64,000 bases of DNA from Paraspadella gotoi (taxonomy: Eukaryota > Chaetognatha), in assembly GCA_051294375.1 (NCBI GenBank), contig CM119266.1, positions 18,499,501 to 18,563,500 on the forward strand, given 5' to 3'. Shown in pieces: positions 21,229 to 33,923 of this stretch (position 1 is its first letter; each line of letters starts with the position of its first letter). Under the pieces are notes generated by a model that was not told the origin of the DNA, did not search any database, and was given only the letters and a program-made list of their open reading frames with translations. Position numbers and translations under genes: made by a program.

Positions 21229-21967
21229 CCCGGTTCAGTCTCGTACTCCGTCCGTCGTGCCGCGGTTGAAATGAATTTCCATTCTTTTGAGTCTTCGTTT
21301 TTTGCTTCCCACATCAACCAAAACTGCGTTCAGAGAATTTCCTTACGCCTTATTCTCTGTGCGTACATCTCCTCTGTGCGTACTTCTCCCCTTTTCGCAC
21401 TTTTCTATTCTTTTTTGCTTATTTGTTTCGCGTTCAACTCTGTTTGTACTTTTCTGGATGCATTATTGCTCTCTTTTTTTTTCTCCTTGCGTATTCTCTT
21501 CTATTATTGTTTCGCTGACTTGCTCATCTCGATTTCCACTCGCATCGTCGTAAAGACAACGCAAGATATATAATGCGAATAAAAATGAGAGAAAATATTC
21601 TCTGGACGAAAAAAAAAAGATCGGTTTTATAATCATTGGAATCGAATATAAATTTTGTATTTAAACATCGACGAGAATCAATTCGAGTAAAAATTCCGTT
21701 TATTATTAGGTTTTTTTTTTTTGGTTAAAGGTTTTATTTTCATAAGATCAAATTTTGTTTTTGTTTTGTTTTTGGTTTTTTTTTTACATTTGTTTTAGCA
21801 AAAGCTATTAACAGATTAAGAAAATTGTATTCGATGATCAAACATCTTAAGATTTTAATTTCAGGACCGACCCACAGAAGGACAGAATCTAAAAAATGCA
21901 AATATAAATGAAAAACTCGTATTGGATCTTCTCAAATATGTCATAGTGTAGCATATATACATTATAC

Positions 21968-22095
<128 letters not shown>

Positions 22096-23567
22096 CTCTC
22101 CCCTTTCCTCTCTCAGTCTATCTTTGTGTCTATCTCTTTTACCCTCCCATTTTTCTTTTTCTTCCTCGTTCGTCAGTCAACCGGTAAAAAACAGGATATC
22201 GCCGATCAAACGTTTTCTCTTTTTCTATTATGTAATGTCATGTTTATATTTCTTTTTGATAAAAAGTAAAAAATATATTTTTTTTTACCTATTATTTCTG
22301 AGTTTTTTTTATTTAGATATTTTTCCTATTTTTACTCTTTCGTCTTTTTGGTCTTAAAATTAAATCTTTAAGATTTTGGAATTTTTTGTGTCATTTTGTG
22401 GTTCCGTCGTTTTATCCTTTCGATCAGGAATGAAATCTTCTAATTACTCTTAATTACAACAACAACAACAACAACCTAACAAAATATAAAATCCCCATCC
22501 AGGAAGAGAGAAGAAACTGACGACATGCGAAAATTAAAAAAACCTAATGAGCCGAAGAATTTTTTTTTCATCAGGAAGAAAACTTATAAAAAAAATATTT
22601 TATCAAATAAAAAAAAAAAATAAACAAAAAGGTTTTAAGGTTAAAAACACAAAGTAAATGAGGTAAAAAAGGAGCAAATTGTAAAAAAAAAAGAGCAAAT
22701 TTGATTGTTTTCTCAATGAAATTAAAGATAAAAAAAGATAAAAAAAAAAATGGAGATAAAATTGGACTAAAACGAGCGACGATTCGGGTCGACGATATCA
22801 AAAAAAATCCAGTTTAGACTCGTTTTATTTCTAAGTTTCTAACTCGAGAATTTGAAAGTTTGACCCGATCCGGTAGGAATTCATATCCCGTTTCTCCTCC
22901 GAGAATTTGCACCCGCTCCTACCAAGCGAAAACTGAGCTTTGCGCCCAGCCGATTCATACAAATTTACGGAACCGAGCGTCAAGCCAGAGGCAGAGGCAG
23001 AGCACAGTCAGATGCGAAGTCCCGGACGGTGAGTCGCTCTTGGCATGAGTCTTCCATAGATGTCGTTTGCTGTTCTCGTTATCACACTCCATCTCTCTCC
23101 ACCATTTGTTCATTTCATTTCCTTTCCTTTATATTTTCCTTATTTTCCTTTCTTTCTTCAAATCCAATGACAGAATGACAACTACAGTGGATCATATGAC
23201 CTTTTCTGACAAAAGACATCCGTCGAATGCTTAAAAATTAAAAAAAAAACAAAAAAACTTTTACATAATGTAAACTTTCGTTCGCCTTTTTAAAATATTT
23301 TTCTATCAAGTTTTTCATCGAATTATCATTTTTTTGGGCTAATTCTTGTTTTAAGATCGAAAATAGAAAAGAGAAAATGAATAAAAAAGAAAGAATAAAT
23401 TTGTAAAACGTTCATTTTAATTACGTCGTTTTGTTTTTAATTTCTCTTCATTTTTCCTAAATTTATGTTTATCTAATTTATATATGTCTTTCTTTATGCA
23501 AATTATCTTTTGTTATTCATAATATCTTCCTCTTATTATCTCTTGTTTGTTTTTTGAGCTCTTTGTC

Positions 23568-23638
<71 letters not shown>

Positions 23639-23970
23639 AACTTCGTTTTTCCGTCGTTTTGTGTCACGTTCTCTTGGTAGTAAATTGGCCGAGTGAGACT
23701 TCTGATGAAACCACAGATGGAGGCGAAGATGAACGCACGGATAAAGTGGAACTGCAATAGAACCGCTTAATAGAACCACGGATTATTACCATAAATAAAC
23801 CACATATGAAACCACCAAAATAAACCACTCATGAAACAGCCGATAGAACCACAGATTGAACCGAAAATAAACTTACAATGGAACCCCAAATAGAAGGCTA
23901 ATAAAAAAGCTTCGTTGGCCACAGAAATGTGAGGAGGAATCCCTTCACAACCCAAATTGAAATGTGAGAT

Positions 23971-23974
23971 CTCG

Positions 23975-24045
<71 letters not shown>

Positions 24046-24050
24046 CCTAA
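23971..24050. repeat. CT-rich array (copy A)
   Basis: Interrupted CT runs. They correspond to an N gap in copy B (30376-30536) and a cleaner CT array in copy C (45586-45662). Confidence 0.9.
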
Positions 24051-24499
24051 TCATCCGTCCACTCTCTCTCCCACTTCACCTTTTTTCGTAATCGCTCTAC
24101 ATTTTCTCTCTCGTTCTCTTGACGTTTCTGCCTGATGGAAACTCATTCTGTCCATTCTCTCTTTTAACACTTTTTCCATTCAACCTCTCCTTGGTTATTT
24201 CTCCTCCTCCTCCTCCTCCTCCTCCCTTTCCCTTTATTTCTTTTCTTTCTTCCTCCTCTTCTCCTAGCCTACCTCTTTCCTTTCCTCCTTCTAATTTTAC
24301 CCTTTCCTCTTTTCTCTAGAAACTTACTTCCTTTTTTCTCCCTCCTCCTCTTTTTTTCTCTATTTTCATTCTTTTCTCCCTATTTCTTTCCTTCCCTCTT
24401 CACTTCCTCCCTTCCTTCCTTTTCCCTCTCTGCCTCCCTCCTTCTCTATTCGTCCCACTTCTCGTCAAGGACGGTAAAAGGAATCGATTATATGACGTT

Positions 24500-24950
24500 C
24501 GCGTCGTCGGTCGTCGTCGTCGTGTTTCGTCGTCTGGTTGTTGTTGTCGTCATCGTCATCGTTGTCGTTGGTCGTCGACGAAATCTGCTCGTGCAGCCTC
24601 AAAAGCTGTCCTATTCGTGCGTTTCGTCGTCGTCGTCCGTCGTGTCCTCATTTGGATTTTCGGTGTTTGACTTTTCCCCGAATGTGATTCTTTGATGTCG
24701 AATGAATTCTTCACTTTATTTTCTTTCTAAGTCTTCACTTATATTATCTATTACATCATCATCATCTCATCATCATCATCATCCATTCAATCATACATCA
24801 TCATCATCAACATCATTCGTATCATCCATAGCATATCATTGTCGTCGTCGTCATCGTCCGCTTGCGTTGCCGTCTTCGTCAACAACAACAAAAAGCAACC
24901 AAAAACCACAACAACAAGAACAACAACACACACAACAACGTCTTCAATAG
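24500..24950. repeat. Triplet-repeat cluster GTC, ATC and CAA (copy A)
   Basis: GTC/GTT triplets (24502-24575), ATC/CATCAT runs (24750-24835) and CAA runs (24880-24940) follow each other. They keep frames open on both strands, encoding runs of Val, Ser, His, Thr or Asp. No gene is supported. Copies are at 30840-31300 (B) and 46110-46570 (C), with different ATC lengths. Confidence 0.9.
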
Positions 24951-25147
24951 ACGCGCATTCAACTCGCATACTTACGTCTGAACCGCCACGTGTCAGCGTG
25001 TCAGTGTCGCGTGTCACGTCCCTCTAATTTCGCCGCCCAAAATTCAACGCATGACCAAATTCGATTTCCATTCAGGATTGCAAATTCATTTCTCTTTTGT
25101 ATTTTCTTTTTTTTTCTTCTTTTCTTTTTTTCTTTTCTCGTACTTTT

Positions 25148-25148
25148 T

Positions 25149-25208
<60 letters not shown>

Positions 25209-25306
25209 TTCTTTTCTTTCTTTCTTTCTTTTTTTCTTTCTTTTTTCTTTCTTTATCTTCTTTTCGTTCTTTCCGCAATTTTCTCCTCTGACCCCCATCC
25301 TCTCTC

Positions 25307-25374
<68 letters not shown>

Positions 25375-25375
25375 T
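25148..25375. repeat. (CTTT)n then (CT)n arrays (copy A)
   Basis: CTTT units at 25148-25250 and CT units at 25306-25371. In copy B this stretch is replaced by a 242-N gap (31485-31726). In copy C it is 46771-46977. Confidence 0.95.
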
Positions 25376-26633
25376 TCTCTTTTTTCTTCTAATCTTTCAT
25401 TCACATCACGTGAAACCCATGACCTTGTGACCCTTCGTGCCTTCTACAATGAGCCTCACCCGTCACCGATTCACATCTCGCTCACGAGTAGAAGAGTGAA
25501 CGGCCTCTCATTGCTTTCACTCCTATCACACTCTCACAATTCACCAATTTACTCACAAAAGAGTCATCACAAAAATAGTTTGTTGCTCTTAGGTCAAAAT
25601 TATTTTCTGTCGTCGCCGGCGGTGAGCGATTCAGGTTTTTCACAAGATGAAAACAAAGTTCACAAATTCACATTAAATTAACCCGAGCGGAAACTAATCA
25701 TTCTGCTCGACCGACCAGACGACGCGCAGATCGACGGACAGACCGACCGACCGACTCTTGCCGACAAAGTCGGCTAAATTAAAGGCAGGTAAGCTCACAC
25801 GGTGGTGAGAGCTCTTGTTACGCCGGTCAGTCAACGCCATTCAAGCCACGCCATTAGCTACGTCACCAGTTCAATCTTCCGTCACCTGTCGGTTGTCACG
25901 TCAACTGTCAGTTGCACTGACGTCGCCTTGGACCGTCGCCGCCAACCACGACAACGCCTGTCAGGTCAAGATTACCGCTCGGGCGATCGCCACTTACTTC
26001 AAGCGACAGCCGCCACCCGCGGCGCGACGACGAACTAATCAAGTCGAAATCCAAACAAAGTGAACAAATTGCGAATTCGAATTTTTTGAGACAGGCGGAA
26101 CGAAAACAAAAAATTGCCACTATTTTTTCGAAAGCGGCCAATTCTGTTTCTAATTCTTCTAACTGGAGTTTTAAACCAAATTTTTAAAACCCTAATCTTT
26201 TTCGATAGAAATCCTTTCAAACCCTAATCCATTATCCCATAACTTTAATCTTTACACAAATGTCTTACCAAATTCTTTAACGTAAATATAACGGTAAATT
26301 TAAATAGTTTTTATCTACGTTCTTTCTCGTCACTCTCTCAATTCTTAATTTAAGCCGAAATGAAGCGCGCCTTAGGAATAGATGGCCAAAAACAAACATT
26401 AAAACTCGTTCATGTCCTTAAATAAAGTAAAATCTTCTACAGTGATACAAGATTTGCAAATGACGATTTTTTAACTACGGGCTTGTAATATATGTATGTA
26501 ATTTAATTAAACGAAGATTAAGATAATTTTTTTTAAGCTGTGAAATTACACAAATAAGAAAAATATCCTTCTCTTTCTGTCTCTCTGTGTCTTTTTGTTT
26601 GTCAAATCTGTTCTGTCGTCTCTGTCTGTCTTC

Positions 26634-26634
26634 T

Positions 26635-26674
<40 letters not shown>

Positions 26675-26770
26675 AGAGAGAGAAAAGAGAGAGATTTATT
26701 CTCGGGATCTGGTTCTTGAAATCGCGCCAAAAGTGTCTCTCTCTCTCTCTCTCTCTCTCCTCTTTCTCTC
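26634..26770. repeat. Inverted microsatellite pair, AG array then CT array (copy A)
   Basis: An AG run (26634-26690) and a CT run (26733-26770) flank a short unique spacer, so a transcript could fold into a long AG/CU hairpin. The arrangement recurs in copy B (32976-33092) and copy C (48217-48406, with a 25-N gap in the CT arm). Confidence 0.8.
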
Positions 26771-28648
26771 CCTCTCTTCTGTTTCCATTACACGCATGGC
26801 TCTCACTTTACAAAGCACGCGTGTTTCCAGATTAAACCCAGAATTAACGAGTGCCAACTTATTAAAATACTACATCTGCTAAGGAACGCTCAAAAAAAAA
26901 AAGGTAAAAAAAGACCGTAATTATAAAATTTAGAGTTTTAATTTATTTCCGGAGCGAACGACGACCTGCAAGCGACGACGAACGAAGACGACGACGGAGA
27001 CGACGACGACGCTACAACTACGACTATGAACGGACGACAAAAGACGAACGACGACGAAGACGAGAAAAGTCGTAAAAAAAGAGGAATGAAAGAGAAACAG
27101 TGAAACCGGTTTAAATCGAAATTGAGAATCGCGATTCGAGTTGAATCGTCGCTGACTTTACTGTTCGTTCGTCTCTTTTACTCACGTTGTTTCTTTTAGT
27201 TTCTCGTTGTTTCATTTGTTGTTCTTCACCCTTTTTGTTGTTTTCTTTTTTTCAAGCTTCTCCTCATTTTGTGATTTATTATTGTTGTTCTTCATCGTTT
27301 TGATTTTTATTATATTGTTTCATCGAATTGTTGGTTCTTCAATCTTCATGTGCTCTTCGTTTTCCGATGTTCCTAATGTTGTTATTTATAATTTGTCCAT
27401 GTTTTTCTTTTTTTTTTTTTCATACTAGTTTTTATGTCTCAAGTTGTAATTTTTTTTATTTGCTCTTTTTTGTTCTTTGTAATTTTAGATTTTTCGAGTT
27501 TTTTATGTCGTTGTTGTTGTTGTGGTTGTTGTCGTTGTCGATTTTTTCCCGTTTTCCGACCTTTGCTCGTTTTTTGTCGTCGTCGTCGTCGTCCGTTCGT
27601 CTTTCGTCGTCGATTTTTAACGTTTTCGTCTTTTAGAAATTTTGTTTGCTCTTTTAATTGTAGTTACGTTGTAAACGCTGCAGTCTCTCTCTCGTCGGTG
27701 CGTACGTCTGTCGTAACGTCGTCGGCCGTCCATTGTCATCGTCTTCCCTATTCGACCATAAAAAACCCGAATGATATGTCTTTTAAACGTAAACTTAATT
27801 TAACGAATACAAGGAATTACTTCGTTTGGGGCGGAAATTATTTTTTTTGGGGAAAGAAAAGGGAAACGTTTTGATGTCCTTTTTTAATTTTTTATATTCT
27901 AATTAAATGCAACAAAAAAAAAAGTGGACGCGCGCAATATGTTCAAACGTCTTCTTAAAACTTTTTTTTTATTGATCTATTCCGCTAATTGTGTTAATGG
28001 TGACTCCGCTTTTACTGGAAAGGGATTGGAGAAATGATCGGACGGAAAATGAGAAAATGACGCATTGACAAAGATCGGGCAACGATTAGCCTGGGTCGAG
28101 GAGAATGGAATCGAGGTTGTGAATACCTATTCTAAAAACTTGAGACGCTCATTTTAATTTTAATTTTTCCCATGTAGTATCATTTTTCTCCGTTTAGGAT
28201 TGGTCTAGATTTAACAAAATGTTTGACGATAACGTAATAAATGTTACAGTCTGTACGCCGCATCTTTTTAAATGTTTTAAATTACTCCGATGCGTCATTA
28301 TCTCCCGATAACTCCTTTTTTCCATTTTTTTTGCCAAGATATTTCTTATTTCTTCATCTTGACGTTAAAAAAAATCTCTCTAGTCTCTCCTTTTCTCCGC
28401 AGAGTGAGAGAGAGAGAAGAGCTAGAGAGAGAGACGATTGCAAGACATCGAATGAAAAGGGAAGAGGGAGAGAAAGGGAGGAGCTAGAGAGAGAGACGAA
28501 TGAAAAGGGAGAGAGCGCAAGAGAGAGAGGGATATGGTGACCTTTGCTGATTTGAGTTCTGACCCATAGAAGTTTGGAACGAATAAGATTGAATTAGTTT
28601 GCTTTGATTACAAATAAACATCTGTTTAATTTATCTGTAAATTTACAG

Positions 28649-28870
28649 ATGGTGATGGGACGGTGCGGCGCGGAATCGTTTACACATTGACTCTGGATCG
28701 AAGCCTCGCCGTAAAAAAAAAAATCTGTGAATTCACTCCTGAAAAAAAATTTCCCTTGGAAGTCATCCGTTAAAAAATTCTACTGGTGAAATATCTGCTG
28801 AAAAAAGCCGTCACAAAAGAATTCCATGTCGTCTGGTAAGAGAAAATAAAAATAGTCGTCGTCTTCGCTA
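28649..28870 (+). pseudogene. Possible coding exon with conflicting indels (copy A)
   Basis: An acceptor-like AATTTACAG precedes a stretch that also appears in copies B (34919-35139) and C (50303-50526). In B and C it opens with a frame reading GDGDGRRGIVYTLTRDRSLA followed by VKKNICE. After that, one-base differences between the copies open or close the frame. The frame in C continues through a Lys/Leu-rich stretch up to a stop one base later than in B, and AATAAA words follow the region (for example about 35180). I do not recognise the product. It may be a terminal exon damaged by sequencing error, or chance. Confidence 0.2.
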
Positions 28871-29995
28871 TGGAATATAAATAAGGATTAATTGACTTCA
28901 TTTAAAAACGATTATAATAAATAATTTAAAATGCCAAAACCCGAAAAACTGGTCATCCGGCGGGTGACATCCAAACGGAAACTCAACCCGCTCATAAAAA
29001 AGTAAGTTTATCTTTTTCCTTTGTGAACGCACGTCGTTTTCAGATCTGACAGAGTTCACGAGTGACATAAATATCCCACAGTTGGTGGAAATGACCTTCT
29101 GAGGATCTGCAATGCTACCGCTGCACCAATGATCACTGATGCATTGACATCGCGTCCACCAATGACCCTATCGTTCTTTACCAATTCGCGTCATTCGTAA
29201 AAAAGAATTTGGTCTTTTTTCCAAATGTGAAGAGAAGGAATTTTTTGAGTCTAGAGTCAGATCGCCCGGCCAAAAGGGAACTCTGAGGAATTAAGTAAAT
29301 TTTTAATTGTAATGTATTATTGATGAAAAGCTTCCAACTGATTATCGTCCGTCGTCTATAAACCTTATTAAACGATCAACTAGAATCGGAGACAATAGAT
29401 TAAAAAAACCTAAACGCTTTTTTTTTCCTCTCTGAGAAAAGTTTTTTTTATCTGTCAGAATAATGTAAACGGGAAATCTTTAATAAGATTATATTTAATG
29501 ATTCGTCGTTGTTGTCGTCATCGTCTTCATTGTCGTCGTCTCCTTTTTAAAAACGAAAGAAAGTGTTTTTCTCGATTGATTTCGAAAATCATCTGTCATC
29601 ATCATCATCATCATAATCAAAATCATCATCATCATAAAGAATAAGTTTTTCTCTCTCTCTTTCTCTTCCAAAATTAAAAAAAAAAAGCTAGTAAACGATA
29701 GTGACCGGACGAAAGACCGGCCAGTCAATTCGGTGACCTCGGAAATATGTAAAAGAGAGAAATAGAGAGAGAGAGAGAGGCGAGGCATCATAAAAGAGAG
29801 AAAGAAGTACAAAGATTCTGTCTTCCATTCCTCGTTATATCTAACAATTTTTCAGCCATATTGGTTTAAAGTTCCGCATTTCAGTTAATTAATTAAGTTT
29901 TTCGATTTAAAGATTAGGTAGTGGTTATGGTTATGTTAGGCGATAGGTTTAAGAATTGGGTTAGTGACTCGGTCAGTATTAGGGATAGAGATTAA

Positions 29996-30020
29996 NNNNN
30001 NNNNNNNNNNNNNNNNNNNN
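29996..30020. other. Assembly gap, 25 N
   Basis: A fixed-length placeholder between copy A and copy B of the large block. Confidence 1.
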
Positions 30021-30375
30021 TCTCTCTCTACTAAACTTCGTTTTCCGTCTGTTTTGTGTCACCGTGCTCTTGTAGTAAATTGGCCGAGTGAGACTTCTGA
30101 TGGAACCACAGATGGAGGCGAAGATGAACCACGGATAAAGTGGAACTGCAGATAGAACCGCTAATAGAACCACGGATTATACCATAAATAAACCACATAT
30201 GAAACCACAAATAAACCACTCATGAAAACACCGATAGAACCACAGATTGAACCGAAAATAAACTACAGATGGAACCCCAAATAGAAGGACTAATAAAAAG
30301 CTTCGTTGGGCCACAGAAATGTGAGGAGGAATCCCTTCACAACCAAATTGAAATGTGAGATCTGCCGTTCCTCTC

Positions 30376-30536
30376 NNNNNNNNNNNNNNNNNNNNNNNNN
30401 NNNNNNNNNNNNNNNNNNNNNNNNNNNNNNNNNNNNNNNNNNNNNNNNNNNNNNNNNNNNNNNNNNNNNNNNNNNNNNNNNNNNNNNNNNNNNNNNNNNN
30501 NNNNNNNNNNNNNNNNNNNNNNNNNNNNNNNNNNNN
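30376..30536. other. Assembly gap, 161 N
   Basis: It replaces the CT array and pyrimidine-rich stretch seen at 23971-24190 (A) and 45586-45820 (C). Confidence 1.
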
Positions 30537-30847
30537 CTCCTCCTCCTCCTCCTCCTCCTCCCTTTCCTCCTTTATTTCTTTTCTTTCTTCCTCCTCTTCC
30601 TCCCTAGCCTACCTCTTCTCCTTTCCTCCTTCTATTTTCCCTTCCTCTTTTTCTCTAGAACTTACTTCCTTTTTTCCTCCCTTCCTCCTTTTTTTTCTCT
30701 CTTATTTCATTCTTTTCTCCCTATTTCTTTCCTCCCTCTTCTACTTCCTCCCTTCCTTCCTTTTCCCTCTCTGCCTCCCTCCTTCTCTATTCGTCCCACT
30801 TCTCGTCAAGACGGTAAAAGGAATCGATTATATTGACGTTCGCGTCG

Positions 30848-30857
30848 NNNNNNNNNN
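30848..30857. other. Assembly gap, 10 N
   Basis: It lies inside the GTC triplet run. Confidence 1.
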
Positions 30858-31074
30858 CGTCTTCGTCGTCCTGGTTGTTGTTGTCGTCATCGTCATCGTT
30901 GTCGTGGTCGTCGACGAAATCTGCTCGTGCAGCCTCAAAAGCTGTCCTATTCGTGGTCGTCGTCGTCGTCGTCGTGGTCCTCATTTGGATTTTCGGTGTT
31001 TGACTTTTCCCCGAATGTGATTCTTTGATGTCGAATGAATTCTTCACTTTATTTTCTTTGTCCCTAATATCTTT

Positions 31075-31089
31075 AACATCATCATCATT

Positions 31090-31150
<61 letters not shown>

Positions 31151-31195
31151 ACATCATCATCATCATCATCATCGTCATCCTCATCGTCATCATAA
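31075..31195. repeat. (ATC)n triplet expansion in copy B
   Basis: About 38 near-perfect ATC units. The homologous places in A (24750-24835) and C (46370-46470) are shorter and interrupted. The minus frame reads as a long Asp run; this is a repeat product, not a gene. Confidence 0.9.
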
Positions 31196-31484
31196 TCATT
31201 GTCGTCGTCGTCATCGTCCGCTTGGTTGCCGTCTTCGTCAACAACAACCAAAAAGCAACCAAAACCACAACAACAAGAACAAGAACAACAACAACAACGT
31301 CTTCAATAGACCGCATTCACTCGCGATACTTAACGTCTGAACCGCCACGTGTCACGTGTCACGTGTCGCGTGTCACGTCCCTCTAATTTCGCCGCCCAAA
31401 ATTCCAACGCATGACCAAATTCGATTCCATTCAGGATTGCAAATCATTTCTCTTTTGTATTTTCTTTTCTTTTTATCTTTTTCT

Positions 31485-31726
31485 NNNNNNNNNNNNNNNN
31501 NNNNNNNNNNNNNNNNNNNNNNNNNNNNNNNNNNNNNNNNNNNNNNNNNNNNNNNNNNNNNNNNNNNNNNNNNNNNNNNNNNNNNNNNNNNNNNNNNNNN
31601 NNNNNNNNNNNNNNNNNNNNNNNNNNNNNNNNNNNNNNNNNNNNNNNNNNNNNNNNNNNNNNNNNNNNNNNNNNNNNNNNNNNNNNNNNNNNNNNNNNNN
31701 NNNNNNNNNNNNNNNNNNNNNNNNNN
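31485..31726. other. Assembly gap, 242 N
   Basis: It replaces the CTTT/CT arrays present in copies A and C. ORFs drawn through it are meaningless. Confidence 1.
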
Positions 31727-32307
31727 CTCTCTCCTCAAATCTTCATTCACATCACGTGAACCCATGACCTTGTGACCCTTCGTGCCTTCTACAATGAGCC
31801 TCACCCGTCACCGATTCACACTCTCGCTCACAGAGAGAAGAGTGAACGGCCTCTCATTGCTTTCACTCCTATCACACTCTCACAATCACAATTTACTCAC
31901 AAAAGTCATCACAAAAAATAGTTTGTTGCTCTTAGGTCAAATTATTTTCTGTCGTCGCCGGCGGTGAGCGATTCAGGTTTTCACAAGATGAAAACAAAGT
32001 TTCACAAATTCACATTAAATTAATCCCGAGGCGGAACTAATCAGTTCGCTCGACCGACAGACCGACCGACAGATCGACCGACAGACCGACCGACCGACTC
32101 TTGCCCGACAAAGTCGGCTAATTAAAGGCAGAGTAAGCTCACACGGTGGTGAGAGCTCTTGTTACGCCGGTCAGTCAACGCCATCAGCCACGCCCATTAG
32201 CTACGTCACCAGTTCAATCTTCCGTCACCTGTCGGTTGTCACGTCAACTGTCAGTTGCACCTGACGTCGCCTGACGTCGCCTGCCAACCCACGACAACGC
32301 CTGTCAG

Positions 32308-32496
32308 GTCAAGATTACCGCTCGGGCGATCGCCACTTACTTCAAGCGACAGCGCCACCCGCGGCGCGACGACGAACTAATCAAGTCGAAATCCAAACAA
32401 GTGAACAAATTGACGAATTCGAATTTTTTGAGACAGCGGAACGAAAACAATAAAAATTGCGACTATTTTTCGAAAGCGGCCAATTTCTGTTTCTAA
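32308..32496 (+). CDS. Possible short exon frame (copy B), unrecognised
   Basis: After an acceptor-like GCCTGTCAG, a frame of 62 codons reads VKITARAIATYFKRQ and continues basic and Asn/Lys-rich to a TAA. The frame also runs back several codons through the AG. Copy C (from 47551) agrees for about the first 44 codons and then shifts by one base. Copy A (about 25967) shifts earlier. The stretch is GC-richer than its surroundings and follows TGACGTC words. There is no recognised domain. It could be coding with sequencing errors, or a 5' untranslated exon. Confidence 0.15.
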   Translation, partial: VKITARAIATYFKRQRHPRRDDELIKSKSKQVNKLTNSNFLRQRNENNKNCDYFSKAANFCF

Positions 32497-32973
32497 TTCT
32501 TCAACTGGATTTTAAACCAAATTTTTAAACCTAATCTTTTTCGATAGAAATCCTTTCAAAACCCTAATCCATTATCCCTAACTTTAATCTTTACCAAATG
32601 TCTTACCAAATTCTTAACGTAAAATATAACCGTAAATTTAAACTAGTTTTTATCTACGTTCTTTCTCGTCACTCTTCTCAATTCTTAATTTAAGTCCGAA
32701 ATGAGGCGCCTTAGGAATAGATGGCCAAAAACAAATATTAAAACTCGTTCATGTCCTAAATAAAGTAAAATCTTCTACAAGTGATACAAGTTTGCAAATG
32801 ACGATTTTTTAACTACGGGCTCTCGTAATATATGTATGTAATTTAATTAAACGAAGATTAAGATAATTTTTTTAAGCTGTGAAATTACACAAATAAGAAA
32901 AATATCCTTCTCTTTCTGTCTCTCTGTGTCTTTTTGTTTGTCAATCTGTCTGTCTGTCTCTGTCTGTCTCTCT

Positions 32974-33025
<52 letters not shown>

Positions 33026-33892
33026 AGAGAGATTTATTCTCGGGGATCTGGTTCTTGAAATCGCGCCAAAAGTGTCTCTCTCTCTCTCTCTCTGTTTCCA
33101 TTACACGCTGGCTCTCAACTTTACAAAGCACGCGTGTTTCCAAGATTAAACCAGAATTAACGAGTGCCAACTTATTTTAAAATACTACATCTGCTAGTGA
33201 ACGCTCAAAAAAAAAGGTAAAAAAAGACCGTAATTATAAAAATTTAGAGTTTTAATTTTTTTCCGGAGCCGAACGACGACCTGCAAGCGACGACGAACGA
33301 AGACGACGACGACGACGACGACTACAACTACGACTATGAACGGACGACAAAAGACGAACGACGACGAAGACGAGAAAAGTCGTAAAAAAAGGGAATGAAA
33401 GAGAAACAGTGAAACCGGTTTAAATCGAAATTGAGAATCGCGATTCGAGTTGAATCGTCGCTGACTTTACTGTTCGTTCGTCTCTTTTACTCACGTTGTC
33501 TTTTTAGTTTCTCGTTGTTTCATTTGTTGTTCTTCACCCTTTTTTTGTTGTTCTTTTTTTCAGCTTCTCCTCATTTTTGTGATTATTATGTTGTTCTTAT
33601 CGTTTTGTTTTTATTTATATTGTTTTCATCGAAATTGTGGTTCTCAATCTCATGTTGTTCTCTTCGTTTTCCGATGTTCCTATGTTGTTATTTATAATTT
33701 GTCCATGTTTTTTTTCTTTTTTTTTTTTTCATACTTAGTTTTTATGTCTCAAGTTGTAATTTTATTTTATTTTGCTCTTTTTTGCTTCTTTGTAATTTTA
33801 CGATTTTTCGGTTTTTTATCGTTCGTTGTTGTTGTTGTGGTTGTTGTCGTTGTCGATTTTTTTTCCCGTTTTCCGAACCTTTGCTCGTTTTT

Positions 33893-33923
<31 letters not shown>

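Noticed and set aside
30787-31251. Poly-Asp ORF on the minus strand
   Set aside because: It is a product of the ATC array and passes through an N gap.
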